A stretch of 64,000 nt of DNA from SpSt-501 sp037481615 (GCA_037481615.1 JBBFLI010000004.1), one strand, 5' to 3'. Shown: positions 32,265 to 41,197, counted from the first letter of the stretch. A program made the numbers and translations. The notes: generated by a model not told the origin, from the letters alone.

Positions 32265-33266
32265 ATGCTTCGATGGAACGCCCCGTCGGCCCGCCTCCTC
32301 CTCGCTCTGGGAATCGCCTTCGCGGCGTTCTCGTGCACCTTCGTTCCCGAAAGGGCCTGGCAGGAGTCCCGGGAGCTTTCTCGGAGCGGCGAGCAGGAGC
32401 TCGCGCGCGGCCGCGCGGCGGAGGCCGAAAGCCGGCTGCTGGCGGCGCTCGCCCTGCGGGAGACGTATTTCGGCGCGGGCGACGACATCGCCGCCCGCCT
32501 GGAGGACGGCATCGGGGCCGCCCGGCTCGCCCGCGGCGAGCCGGCCGCAGCCGAGCAGAACTTCCGGCGGTCGCTCGCCGTCTATGTCGCCTTCGACTGC
32601 GTGAACGCCGATCGGGCCCGTGGGGTGCTTCACCTCGTCGAAGCGCTGTTGCGGCAGGAGCGGGCCCCCGAGGCGGCGCACCTCGTGGCCGCGGAGCGTG
32701 ATCTGGCCGCCGGGCGCCTCCCGCCGGAAGACGCGGCGCACCTCTGGCTGGACATCGCCTGGGCGGTCTCCGCGGTCGCCCCGGCCAGCCTCGGGGTCGC
32801 CCGCTGGGGGGTGGAGGAGGCGGCACACGGGCTTTTCGCCGGCGGCTCCCCGGCCGACGCCGCGTGGGGGTTTTACGTGGCGGGGATTCTGGCTCACGCC
32901 GCCGGCGACCCCCGGGCGGCCGCCGAAACTCTCGAGGAGGCTTTTCGCCTCAGCCTCGAACACCGGGGTCCCGTTCACCCCCTCACGCTCGCCTGTCAGG
33001 CCGCACGCGCCCGCGCCTGGGCCGCGGCGCTTTCCGAACCGGGCGCTCCCGCCACGGAGGCGGGCCCGCGCCGATCGAAATGGGAGGAGTTCCTCGCCCT
33101 CCTGGAACCCGGCCGGGATGCGGACTGGCGGCTGCGGAACCTCGAGAATCTCCTGGACGATCCCGTGGACGACGTGAAACATCGGCTGCACGGGATGCGC
33201 ATCGGAGCCTACCGGATGTTTCTGCCCGGCGCATGGATGCACGGCTCCGGGAACCCCTGCCCTTAG
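32265..33266 (+). CDS. Predicted TPR-like lipoprotein of unknown function
   Basis: 333 residues. Signal helix with AFAAFSCTF, a plausible lipobox around Cys24. The body is Ala/Leu/Arg-rich helices that repeat in a TPR-like way (SGEQELARGRAAEAESRLLA, GIGAARLARGEPAAAEQNF, GDPRAAAETLEEAFRL), ending in a short Pro/Met tail. No enzymatic motif. Two exported proteins follow on the same strand, so these may form a periplasmic set. Confidence 0.65.
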   Translation: MLRWNAPSARLLLALGIAFAAFSCTFVPERAWQESRELSRSGEQELARGRAAEAESRLLAALALRETYFGAGDDIAARLEDGIGAARLARGEPAAAEQNFRRSLAVYVAFDCVNADRARGVLHLVEALLRQERAPEAAHLVAAERDLAAGRLPPEDAAHLWLDIAWAVSAVAPASLGVARWGVEEAAHGLFAGGSPADAAWGFYVAGILAHAAGDPRAAAETLEEAFRLSLEHRGPVHPLTLACQAARARAWAAALSEPGAPATEAGPRRSKWEEFLALLEPGRDADWRLRNLENLLDDPVDDVKHRLHGMRIGAYRMFLPGAWMHGSGNPCP

Positions 33267-33283
33267 GACGCGGAGCCAAACCC

Positions 33284-34315
33284 ATGCATCCCCCTCGGGC
33301 GAGAGCACCCCTGCTCGGGAGCCTGCTGCTGGCGGCCGCCTTGGCCGTGCAGGCGGCCCCCCGGGCCGCGCACGCCTGCACCCTCTGGGCGGCGGCCGGG
33401 GAGGCGGTGGAGGGCGGCGGGGTGCTCGTCGCCAAGAACCGCGACTTCCGCCCCGATCACCGCCAGGAGATCGAAATCCTCCGCCCGCGGGAGGGCTGGG
33501 CGGCGCTCGTCCTGCGCGCGGTCGGCGGCGCGGAACCGGGGATCAAGGCCGGCATCAACGAGCGCGGCCTCGTGATCGTGAGCGCCACCGCGGGCGAGGT
33601 CCCGGCCGACGAACGCCGTCGCGCCGGCGGGGGTTCCGGGCTCATGGGCCGCCTGCTCTCCTCCTGCGGCGGGATCGACGAGGTGCTGCGGGAGACCGGA
33701 CACTTCCGGCGGCCGGTCTTCTATCTCCTGGGGGACCGCGCGGGGGTCGCCGCCATCGAAGTCGCCCCGGACGGGAGCCTCGCCGTCGAACGTCTCGCCT
33801 CGGGGACGCTCTACCACGCCAACCACTACCGCTGGCTCGCCCGCGAAGGCCTTCCCCGGCCGCCCGGAGCGAGCAGCCGGGCGCGCGAGGCCCGCATCGC
33901 GGGGTTGCTCGCGACGGAAGCGGGACCCTTCACCGCGGAGGATTTTCTGCGCTGGAGCCGGGACCGCAGCGACGGCCCCGACCGCAGCCTGTGGCGCACC
34001 GGCCGGAACCCCCAGGCCGTGCGCACGCTCGCCACCTGGATCGCCCGCATCCCCCCCGGGGGCGACCCCGAAGTGACCGTCCGGATCGCCGATCCCGGAG
34101 AGCCCGAGCGCTTCTGCCGGATCGACGCCGGCCTGCTCCTGCGGCGGACCGCCGGCACGTCCCCGCCGCCCGGAAAGCCCCTCTGCCCTCCCTGCCCCGA
34201 CGATGGAGATCCGCGGGGCGCCGGCCTGCGGGGCGATCGACGGATTCCCCCCGGACGAAACGGGCTGCCCGCCCCATCCCCGGCGTTCCGCCAAACAGAA
34301 AGGACCTCGCCATGA
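33284..34315 (+). CDS. Exported Ntn-hydrolase of the C45/penicillin-V-acylase-like type
   Basis: 343 residues. A Sec signal ends AAHA|C, so cleavage by signal peptidase I would leave Cys32 (CTLWAAAGEA) as the N-terminal residue. This is how N-terminal-nucleophile amidases of this superfamily are activated. Downstream: GGGVLVAKNRDFRPDH, GIKAGINERGLVIVSATAG, YHANHYRW, matching the acyl-CoA:6-APA acyltransferase/C45-like fold. Periplasmic amide hydrolase or acyltransferase; substrate unknown. The last 50 residues are Pro/Arg-rich and dissimilar from the family; the stop overlaps the next ATG. Confidence 0.8.
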   Translation: MHPPRARAPLLGSLLLAAALAVQAAPRAAHACTLWAAAGEAVEGGGVLVAKNRDFRPDHRQEIEILRPREGWAALVLRAVGGAEPGIKAGINERGLVIVSATAGEVPADERRRAGGGSGLMGRLLSSCGGIDEVLRETGHFRRPVFYLLGDRAGVAAIEVAPDGSLAVERLASGTLYHANHYRWLAREGLPRPPGASSRAREARIAGLLATEAGPFTAEDFLRWSRDRSDGPDRSLWRTGRNPQAVRTLATWIARIPPGGDPEVTVRIADPGEPERFCRIDAGLLLRRTAGTSPPPGKPLCPPCPDDGDPRGAGLRGDRRIPPGRNGLPAPSPAFRQTERTSP

Positions 34316-35148
34316 ACCGCTTTTCCCTTCCGGCCCGGCTTTTCGCCCTCTGGCTGCTCTTGCTTCCCTTCGGTCCCTGCTTCGCCGGGCCCGCCTCGGA
34401 CGAGGACTGGCGCCGGGCCCTCGCGGGCCCCTGGGTCGAGGCCTACGTCATGGGAGTCGAGCAGAAGACCTATCACCCGGACGGCGCCTTCGAGTCGCAC
34501 CTGCGCATCCCGCTTCCCGAACGCGACCTCGAGATCCGCAGCAGCGGCTCCTGGTCGGTCGCCGACGGCCACCTGCAGCTCGTCGTGCGCGAATCCAGCC
34601 GGCCGGAGTTTCTCGCCCCGGGCAAGGAGAACCGCTTCCGGCTCGTTTCCCTCGAGGGCAAACGGCTGGTCACCGAGGATGCGGACGGGGTCGCGGGCGT
34701 CCTCTGCCGGCCCCTCGAACCGGAGCACCGGGCGCTGATCGAGCGCTACATCGACGAGGTCGAAGCGGCGCAGGTGAAAAAGGCCCTCGAAACCCAGCGC
34801 CGGGAGATGATCGAGCAGCTCAAGGCTTACGAGTACGCCGGCAAGTCCGAGGCCTCCGACCGGCTGCTCACCGAGCGCGTGCTCGCCTTTCTGGAAAAGG
34901 CGGGCCGTTTCGAGTCCTTCCGCGAATACTACATCTACCTCTACGGCAGCACCTTTTCCGCATCCGAAATCCGCGCCATCCTGGATTTCTACGCCTCGGA
35001 GGCCGGCCGCGCCATCCGCCGCAAACAGCCCGAGATCTTCGAGCGCGCCCAGCGGGACGCGCGAAACCGCATGGCGCTCATCTCCCCCGGGCTGAACCTG
35101 CTCATCCAGTCGACCCTGCGCGAGATCCAGCGGCCGGGCGGCTCCTGA
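34312..35148 (+). CDS. Secreted DUF2059-containing protein
   Basis: 278 residues with a Sec signal (ARLFALWLLLLPFGPCFAGP). The middle (EAYVMGVEQKTYHPDGAFES, then LRIPLPERDLEIRSSGSW) is beta-rich. Residues about 190-265 match DUF2059: ERVLAFLEKAGRFESFREYY, YGSTFSASEIRAILDFYASE, GRAIRRKQPEIFE. Function of the domain is unknown; periplasmic. Starts on the stop of the Ntn-hydrolase (ATGA), so they are coexpressed. Confidence 0.8.
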   Translation: MNRFSLPARLFALWLLLLPFGPCFAGPASDEDWRRALAGPWVEAYVMGVEQKTYHPDGAFESHLRIPLPERDLEIRSSGSWSVADGHLQLVVRESSRPEFLAPGKENRFRLVSLEGKRLVTEDADGVAGVLCRPLEPEHRALIERYIDEVEAAQVKKALETQRREMIEQLKAYEYAGKSEASDRLLTERVLAFLEKAGRFESFREYYIYLYGSTFSASEIRAILDFYASEAGRAIRRKQPEIFERAQRDARNRMALISPGLNLLIQSTLREIQRPGGS

Positions 35149-35150
35149 CG

Positions 35151-36203
35151 ATGACCCCGGAAACCCTGCCCGGTCTGTTTCTCGATCTCGCGCTCACGAA
35201 CCGCTGCCCGCTGCGCTGCCGCTTCTGCAGCGTCTCCCGGGAGGCCGTCCCCGAACTGCCGGCCGCGGCCTGGGCCGGCCTCGTGGACGCGCTGGCCCGG
35301 GAGGTGCCGCTGCGGCTGGTCAGCCTCGAGGGCGGTGAGCCGCTGATCCGGGGGGATCTGCCGGAAATCCTCGAGGCCTGCCTCGAACGGGCCGAGGCGG
35401 TGAAGGTCGTGAGCGGCGGCAGCCTTCCGCTCTCGCGCATTCCCCCGGCCTTGCGGCGCGATCCGCGCTTCCTCCTCGAGGTGAGTCTCGACGGGCCGCC
35501 GCCGATCCACGACGGGTTGCGCGACGGAAGCTACCGCGCCGCGCGGCGGTTTCTCGAGCAGGCCCTCGAGGACGGGGTGCGCGTGCGCGTGCGCTCGGTC
35601 GTCTCCGCGGTGAACCGGGATGCGCTCCGGCCCTGGCTGGCGGCCCTCGACCGGGAAATCGCCGCCCACGGCCGTCCCGTCGGCTTCCGCTTCGACGCCC
35701 TGGTCGACCCCGCGCGCCTCGAGCGCACGGGCGGGCCGCGGTCGCGGCTCGGAACGCGGCGGCTGCCGCGGGGGGATCTCGTCCCGGCGCCGCGGGAGCT
35801 CTTCGAACTCTACGCGGCCCTCCGGCGCGGCGCTTTCGCGGCCCTGCGCCTCGAGCAGCCCGAGGCCCTGCGCGGCTGCGGTGCGGCGAAGCTCCCGGCC
35901 GCTTCCTTCGACCCCGCGGGGGGCTTTTCGCTTTGTTGCGAAGCGCCGGGCGGTTTCGGCTTTCTCGCGGAGCTGACCCCCGCCGGGTGCCTGCGGCGGA
36001 TCGAGCGCGCCTGGCGCCGCCTCCCCTGTCGGCGCTGCCCCCATTTCGCGGCCGCACGCTGCGAGGGCTGCTGGACGGGGCGCAAGTGCGGGCTCGCCCC
36101 CTCCACGCGCCGGAGGGGCTGCCGAGCCCTCTTTTCCCCGCCGACGGGGATGGCGCAAGACGACTCCCCCGGCACGATTGATCTTCCCGCCGAAACGAGC
36201 TAA
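35151..36203 (+). CDS. Radical SAM protein with Cys-rich C-terminal (SPASM/twitch-like) region
   Basis: 350 residues. CxxxCxxC cluster in LTNRCPLRCRFCSVSRE, followed by LVSLEGGEPLIRGDL and EVSLDGPPPIHDGLR, a normal radical SAM half-barrel. The C-terminal 110 residues carry about nine Cys (RGCGAAK, FSLCCEAP, LPCRRCPHF, ARCEGCWTGRKCG), suggesting one or two auxiliary Fe-S clusters as in peptide- or protein-modifying SPASM enzymes. It follows two exported proteins by 2 bases. No precursor-like peptide was identified, so the substrate is unknown. Confidence 0.82.
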   Translation: MTPETLPGLFLDLALTNRCPLRCRFCSVSREAVPELPAAAWAGLVDALAREVPLRLVSLEGGEPLIRGDLPEILEACLERAEAVKVVSGGSLPLSRIPPALRRDPRFLLEVSLDGPPPIHDGLRDGSYRAARRFLEQALEDGVRVRVRSVVSAVNRDALRPWLAALDREIAAHGRPVGFRFDALVDPARLERTGGPRSRLGTRRLPRGDLVPAPRELFELYAALRRGAFAALRLEQPEALRGCGAAKLPAASFDPAGGFSLCCEAPGGFGFLAELTPAGCLRRIERAWRRLPCRRCPHFAAARCEGCWTGRKCGLAPSTRRRGCRALFSPPTGMAQDDSPGTIDLPAETS

Positions 36204-36214
36204 GCAGGGCGGCG

Positions 36215-37795
36215 ATGATTTCCTGGCGTTTTCCCTATCCTTCGCAGCGGATGCCCGTTTGCGCGCGAAACGTGGTGGCGACCTCGCAGCCGCTCGCCGC
36301 CCAGGCGGGCCTGCGGATGCTCTACCGCGGGGGGAACGCCGTGGACGCCGCCCTCGCCGCCGCCATCGCGCTGACCGTGGTCGAGCCGACCGGCAACGGG
36401 ATCGGCGGCGACGCCTTCGCCCTGCTCTGGGACGGGACCGCCCTGCACGGTTTGAACAGCTCCGGCCGTTCGCCCCGCGCCTGGAGCCGCGCACGTTTTG
36501 CGAACGCCTCCGTCATGCCCTCCGGCGGGTGGGACACGGTCACCGTCCCCGGGGCGGTGGCCGCCTGGGCGGAGCTCTCCCGCCGCCACGGGCGCCTCCC
36601 CTTCGCCGATCTCTTCTCCCCGGCGATCGAGTACGCCCGCGACGGCTTCCCCGTCGCCCCGATCACCGCGCGGCGCTGGCAGGAGTCGATGGCCTTCTAT
36701 CCCCCCGGCAGCGAGATCCGTCGCGTCTTCTTTCCCGGGGGCCGCGCGCCCCGGCCCGGCGAGATCTTCCGCTGCCCGGAACAGGCCGAGACCCTCTCCG
36801 CGATCGCCGCCAGCCACGGCGAGGCGTTTTACCGTGGAGGGATTGCCCGCCAAATCGCCGCCTGCGCCGCCGCCGAGGGCGGGGCCCTGACCGCGGAAGA
36901 TCTCGCCGGGCACCGCGCCGATTGGGTCGAGCCGCTCGCCGTCGACTTCCGCGGGGTCCGCCTCCACGAGATCCCCCCGAACGGCCAGGGGATCGCCGCC
37001 CTGATCGCGCTCGGCATCCTCGAGCGGATCCCCTTCGAGCGCCATCCCGTCGATTCGCCGGACAGCCTGCACCTGCAGATCGAGGCCATGAAGGCCGCCT
37101 TCGACGACCTCTTCCGCGAAGTGGCCGACATCGACCACATGCGCGTGCGGCCGGAAGCGCTCCTCGAACCCGGGAGGCTCGCCGCCCGCGCCGCGGCCAT
37201 CCGCCCCGACCGTGCCGCCCCGGCCCGCCCCGCCGACCCCCCGGCCGGCGGGACGGTGACGCTCGCCGCGGCCGACGCCGAGGGCCGCATGGTCTCCTTC
37301 ATCCAGTCCAACTACACGGGCTTCGGCTCGGGGGTCGTCGTCCCCGGCACGGGGATCGCCCTCCACAACCGCGGCCGGGGCTTCGTCCTGGAGGAAGGCC
37401 ACCCCAACTGCGTGGACGGGGGCAAGCGGCCGTTCCATACGATCCTTCCCGGCTTCGTCACCCGCGAAGGCGCCCCGGTGCTCGCCTTCGGCCTCATGGG
37501 GGCCCACATGCAACCCCAGGGCCACGTGCAGATGATGGTGCGGATCTTCGCCTACGGCCAGAACCCCCAGGCGGCCCTGGACGCCCCCCGCTGGCACGTC
37601 TCCGCCGACGGCAGCGTGCAGCTCGAGCCGGGGACCGCCGCGGGGGTTCTCGCGGAGCTCCGCCGCCGCGGGCACCGCGCCGAGGAAATCGCCTCGCGGG
37701 ACCTCTTCGGCGGCGGCCAGATGGTCTACCGGCTCGAGCAGGGCTACGCCGCGGCCTCCGACCCGCGCAAGGACGGCCAGGCCGTGGGGTACTAG
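36215..37795 (+). CDS. ggt: Gamma-glutamyltransferase family protein (cytoplasmic, YwrD-like)
   Basis: 526-residue Ntn-hydrolase precursor. VVATSQPLAAQAGLRML, GGNAVDAALAAAIALTVVEP, NGIGGDAFALLWDG, PNGQGIAALIALGILE, and the maturation region GGTVTLAAADAEGRMVSFIQ with Thr347 as likely nucleophile. No signal peptide, so unlike periplasmic GGT it should act inside the cell, perhaps on gamma-glutamyl compounds or cephalosporin-like amides. C-terminus has the usual LFGGGQMVYRLEQG and SDPRKDGQA. Confidence 0.9.
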   Translation: MISWRFPYPSQRMPVCARNVVATSQPLAAQAGLRMLYRGGNAVDAALAAAIALTVVEPTGNGIGGDAFALLWDGTALHGLNSSGRSPRAWSRARFANASVMPSGGWDTVTVPGAVAAWAELSRRHGRLPFADLFSPAIEYARDGFPVAPITARRWQESMAFYPPGSEIRRVFFPGGRAPRPGEIFRCPEQAETLSAIAASHGEAFYRGGIARQIAACAAAEGGALTAEDLAGHRADWVEPLAVDFRGVRLHEIPPNGQGIAALIALGILERIPFERHPVDSPDSLHLQIEAMKAAFDDLFREVADIDHMRVRPEALLEPGRLAARAAAIRPDRAAPARPADPPAGGTVTLAAADAEGRMVSFIQSNYTGFGSGVVVPGTGIALHNRGRGFVLEEGHPNCVDGGKRPFHTILPGFVTREGAPVLAFGLMGAHMQPQGHVQMMVRIFAYGQNPQAALDAPRWHVSADGSVQLEPGTAAGVLAELRRRGHRAEEIASRDLFGGGQMVYRLEQGYAAASDPRKDGQAVGY

Positions 37796-37805
37796 GCGGG
37801 AAGAC

Positions 37806-38150
37806 ATGGAGCCCAAGGTCGACTTCCGCCGCATCGCCTGCTACGAGGAGGAGCGCCGCGGGATCTTCATTCCCCGGCAACTCCTCGAGGACACCGCCTT
37901 CCGCCCGGGCGACCGCTTCTCGCTTCTGCCGCGGCCGACCCAGATCTTCTCGGTCACCCTGGTGCGGGACGCGGCCGGGGGGATTCTCTTCGACCGGCTC
38001 GGCATCTTCATCGAGCGCACGCGCCGCATCGACATCCTGCTCGGCGGGATCTTCGAGCGCTATGTCGTGCTGCTCGACCCCGCGTCGCCGGAGACGCTGC
38101 GCATCCGGCCGCTCGAGGTCCTGCTCGACGACGAACCGCGATGGTTCTGA
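37806..38150 (+). CDS. Conserved-looking protein of unknown function (114 residues)
   Basis: No signal, no Cys cluster. The first half (IFIPRQLLEDTAFRPGDRFS) has the rhythm of a swapped-hairpin AbrB/SpoVT-like strand pair, and the second half (GIFIERTRRIDILLGGIFER) is a distinct hydrophobic/basic segment. I do not recognise a named family. It lies 10 bases after ggt and 28 before the DUF2520 gene, in the same run. Confidence 0.65.
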   Translation: MEPKVDFRRIACYEEERRGIFIPRQLLEDTAFRPGDRFSLLPRPTQIFSVTLVRDAAGGILFDRLGIFIERTRRIDILLGGIFERYVVLLDPASPETLRIRPLEVLLDDEPRWF

Positions 38151-38178
38151 TGCATCCCGGACATTCAGGAGGAAGGAA

Positions 38179-39069
38179 ATGAAACCCATCGGATTCATCG
38201 GCGCCGGCCCCGTGGGGACGACCTTCGGGGTGCGCCTTGCGGAACAGGGCTACCCCGTCGTCGGCGTGGCGGACCTCCGGGAGGAGAGCGCCGAGCGTTT
38301 CACCCGGCTCGTCCCCGGAGCCCGACGCTTCGGCAGCGCCCAGGAGCTCGTCGACGCCGCGGAGGTCGTCTTCCTCACGACCGCCGACGACGCCATCGCC
38401 CCACTGTGTGCGGCGCTTCGCTGGCGACCCGGCCAGATCGCGCTCCACTGCAGCGGAGCGAGCACCGTCCAGGCCCTCGAGGCGGCGCGCGCCCAGGGGG
38501 CGCTCGTCGGCTCCATCCATCCCTGCCAAAGCTTCGCCGACGTGGAACAGGCGATCGCCCACCTCCCCGGTTCGACCTTCGCCATCGAGGCCGAGGAGCC
38601 CGTGCGCGGCCTGTTGCTCGACATGGCCCGGGCGCTGAACGGCGACACCGTGGTCCTGAGTTCGGAGGACAAGGTCCTCTACCACGCCGCCGCGGCCATC
38701 GCCTGCAACTACTTCACGACGATCGTGAAGATCGCGGCCGACCTGTGGACCCGCTTCGGCAAGACCCCGGCCGACGCCGTGAAGGCCTACCTGCCGCTCT
38801 TGCGCGGCACCCTCGCCAACATCGAGTCCGTCGGCTATCCCCGCTGCCTCACCGGCCCGATCGCCCGCGGCGATGTGGCCACCGTGCGGCGGCACCTGGC
38901 GGCGCTCGCCCGCCAGGCGCCGGAGATCGTCGCGCTCTACCGCGAGCTCGGCCGCCACACGGTCCCGATCGGCCGCGAGAAGGGGACGCTCGCGCCGGAG
39001 AAGGCCGAAGAGATCCTCCGTCTGCTCGCGGGCGGAGACGAAACAGCCCCCCGGAAACCGCAGACATGA
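38179..39069 (+). CDS. Rossmann-fold / DUF2520 oxidoreductase-like protein
   Basis: 296 residues. N-terminal NAD(P)-binding motif IGFIGAGPVGTTFGVRLAEQ, then VVFLTTADDAIAPLC and ALHCSGAST; the C-terminal helical DUF2520 domain shows HPCQSFAD, LYHAAAAIACNYFTTIVKIA and GPIARGD. Related to ketopantoate reductase/pyrroline-5-carboxylate reductase folds; in-operon links with panB/panC are common in bacteria, suggesting a ketopantoate-type reduction, but this is not proven. AGGAGGAAGG precedes the ATG. Confidence 0.85.
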   Translation: MKPIGFIGAGPVGTTFGVRLAEQGYPVVGVADLREESAERFTRLVPGARRFGSAQELVDAAEVVFLTTADDAIAPLCAALRWRPGQIALHCSGASTVQALEAARAQGALVGSIHPCQSFADVEQAIAHLPGSTFAIEAEEPVRGLLLDMARALNGDTVVLSSEDKVLYHAAAAIACNYFTTIVKIAADLWTRFGKTPADAVKAYLPLLRGTLANIESVGYPRCLTGPIARGDVATVRRHLAALARQAPEIVALYRELGRHTVPIGREKGTLAPEKAEEILRLLAGGDETAPRKPQT

Positions 39070-39818
39070 TCCCGGACCTGAAATCGCGGATGCTCGCCGG
39101 CGAGCCCCTGATCGGGGCTTTCCTGTGCCTGCCTTCCCCCGAGACGGCCGAGATCTTCGCCGAATCCGGCTTCGACTGGCTGATTCTCGACACCGAGCAC
39201 GGGCCCTACGACGTCCTCACCGCCCAGCGCATGCTGCAGGCGGTCGGCGGCCGCTGCCCCTGCGTCGTGCGCGTGCCCTCCTTCGAGGAGGTCTGGATCA
39301 AAAAGGCGCTCGACATCGGGGCCTCCGGCGTGCTCGTTCCGCTCGTGCGCACGGCCGCGGAAGCCGAGCGCGTCGCACGCGCCTGCCGCTACGCCCCCGA
39401 AGGCACGCGCGGCATGGGGGGGGCCCGGGCCCACCGCTACGGCCTCGGTTTCCGGGAGTATGTCGACGCGGCCAACCGGCGCGTGGCGGTCATCCTTCAG
39501 GCCGAGCACATCGAGGCCGTCCGCGCGATCGGCGAGATCGTGCGCGTCCCGGGGCTGGACGCCGTCTTCGTCGGCCCCTATGACCTCTCGGCCAGCCTGG
39601 GGAAACCCGGCCGCATCGACGATCCCGAAGTCGTCCAGGCCGTCCAGGCGGTGCGCGAGGCCGTGCTCGCGGCGGGGCTCGCCCTCGGCATCTACTGCGC
39701 GGATCCCCAGGCCGCCCGGCGCTACATCGCCCAAGGCTTCCGCCTGATCGGCTTCGGGACCGATCTCGGCCACCTCGTGCGCTCCCTGCGGGAGTCGCTT
39801 TCCGCCTTGCGGGCCTGA
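39066..39818 (+). CDS. HpcH/HpaI-type class II aldolase (4-hydroxy-2-oxovalerate/2-oxo-acid aldolase)
   Basis: 250-residue metal-dependent aldolase that splits 2-keto-3-deoxy acids or hydroxy-oxo-heptanedioate into pyruvate and an aldehyde. Signatures: DWLILDTEHGPYD (catalytic His), VVRVPSFEEVWIKKALDIGA, GTRGMGGARAHRYG, LQAEHIEAV (Glu ligand), VFVGPYDLSASLG (Asp ligand). ATG overlaps the previous stop by 4 bases. Physiological substrate not evident. Confidence 0.92.
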   Translation: MIPDLKSRMLAGEPLIGAFLCLPSPETAEIFAESGFDWLILDTEHGPYDVLTAQRMLQAVGGRCPCVVRVPSFEEVWIKKALDIGASGVLVPLVRTAAEAERVARACRYAPEGTRGMGGARAHRYGLGFREYVDAANRRVAVILQAEHIEAVRAIGEIVRVPGLDAVFVGPYDLSASLGKPGRIDDPEVVQAVQAVREAVLAAGLALGIYCADPQAARRYIAQGFRLIGFGTDLGHLVRSLRESLSALRA

Positions 39819-39839
39819 ACCCGCGGGCCCCCGCCCCCC

Positions 39840-40472
39840 ATGGCCCTGCGGTGGATCGATTCCCCGACCGAACGCTCGAGCGCGGCGACCGACGTGTTGC
39901 TCGCCCTTCTTTGCGCCTTCTTCGCCCTGGCGATCGGCTTCTCCCCGGCCCGGGAGCCGCTTCGGCGCACCCTGTGGGCCATCCTGTTCGCCGGTGTCGG
40001 GGGGGCGGCGCTCGCGGGGGCGGTCTACCACGGACTCGTCCTCACCCCCCGCACGCGGCGCCGGCTGTGGCGGGCGGTGACGCTCGGCCTCGCCGTCGCC
40101 GCGGCGGCCTTCGCGGCGATCCTGGGGGCCGAAATCGGCGGGACCCTCTCCGCCGCCGTCGGGGCGGGACTTTTCGCGGCCGCCCTCCTCGGGTCGCTCG
40201 CCGCGGCAGCCCCCCCGTGGGGCTTCGCCGCGCAGAGCCTTCTCCAGGGGGCGCTGCTCGCCGTCGGAACGGCGGTCTGGGGCGGCCTCATCCCCGGCCG
40301 CGCCAACCCTGGGCTCGCCGCGGGATGCGCGGCGAGCCTCGCGGCGGGGCTCGTGCAGGCGACCCGGCGGGCGCGCCTGCGGCTTTTCTGGGAATTCGAC
40401 CACAACGGGCTCTTTCACCTGCTCCAGGCCGCGGGGCTCGCCCTCTTCGCCGCGGGGGTCCGATGGCCGTGA
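39840..40472 (+). CDS. Polytopic membrane protein of unknown function
   Basis: 210 residues with about seven hydrophobic helices (for example LLALLCAFFALAIGF, LWAILFAGVGGAALAGA). Conserved-looking polar points are VYHGLVL between helices 2 and 3 and FDHNGLFHLLQ near the end; His placement at membrane faces recalls the CREST/ceramidase-like hydrolases, but the match is only in layout. No ribosome binding site is obvious. Ends 10 bases inside the next gene. Confidence 0.7.
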   Translation: MALRWIDSPTERSSAATDVLLALLCAFFALAIGFSPAREPLRRTLWAILFAGVGGAALAGAVYHGLVLTPRTRRRLWRAVTLGLAVAAAAFAAILGAEIGGTLSAAVGAGLFAAALLGSLAAAAPPWGFAAQSLLQGALLAVGTAVWGGLIPGRANPGLAAGCAASLAAGLVQATRRARLRLFWEFDHNGLFHLLQAAGLALFAAGVRWP

Positions 40473-41197
40473 ACCCGACCCGGACGCCGAACCGGCTGGA
40501 GACGATCGCGCGCCGGCTCTGCCGCGAAGTCGACGGGCTCTCCTTTCCGCCGCCCGTGGCTTTCGTCTACAACCCCCTCGCCTACGCCTTCGCCCCGTAC
40601 CGGCTCTATGTCCGCCGCTACGGCGCCCCCCCCAAGCAGGCGCTCCTCGTGGGGATGAACCCCGGCCCGTGGGGCATGGCCCAGACGGGCATCCCCTTCG
40701 GGGAGATCCACGCCGTGCGCTCGTGGATGGGCATCGAAGCCCCCGTCGGAAAGCCCGCCCGCCTTCACCCCCGGCGTCCCGTTCTGGGGTTCGCCTGCAG
40801 GCGGAGCGAGCCGAGCGGCCGGCGCCTGTGGGGGCTCGCCGCGCGGATCGGCCCGCCCGAGAGCTTTTTCCGGCGCTTTTTCGTCGTCAACTACTGCCCG
40901 CTTCTCTTCTTCGACCGCGAGGGGGCGAACCTCACCCCCGAGCGGCTGCCCGCGCAGGTTTCGGCCCCGCTGTTTTCCGCCTGCGATCGCGCGCTCGCCG
41001 AAACCGCGGCCTTTCTCGAGCCGCAGGCGGTCGTCGGCATCGGCCGCTTCGCCGCCGAGCGCGCGCGCGTCGCGCTCGCCGGCTTCGGGGTCGTGATCGG
41101 GACGCTCCCCCACCCCAGCCCCGCCAACCCGGCCGCGAACCGCGACTGGGAGGGGCAGGCCCGGGCCGGGCTCGCCGAGCTGGGACTGGCATGCTGA
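40463..41197 (+). CDS. SMUG1-like uracil-DNA glycosylase
   Basis: 244 residues. The two active-site motifs of the SMUG family are clear: GMNPGPWGMAQTGIPFGE (with the catalytic Asn) and HPSPANPAAN; VVNYCPLLFF lies between. Removes uracil and oxidised pyrimidines from DNA in base excision repair. SMUG-type enzymes occur in some delta-type proteobacteria in place of or beside Ung. Starts inside the last codons of the membrane protein gene and ends 7 bases inside the next gene. Confidence 0.9.
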   Translation: MAVNPTRTPNRLETIARRLCREVDGLSFPPPVAFVYNPLAYAFAPYRLYVRRYGAPPKQALLVGMNPGPWGMAQTGIPFGEIHAVRSWMGIEAPVGKPARLHPRRPVLGFACRRSEPSGRRLWGLAARIGPPESFFRRFFVVNYCPLLFFDREGANLTPERLPAQVSAPLFSACDRALAETAAFLEPQAVVGIGRFAAERARVALAGFGVVIGTLPHPSPANPAANRDWEGQARAGLAELGLAC

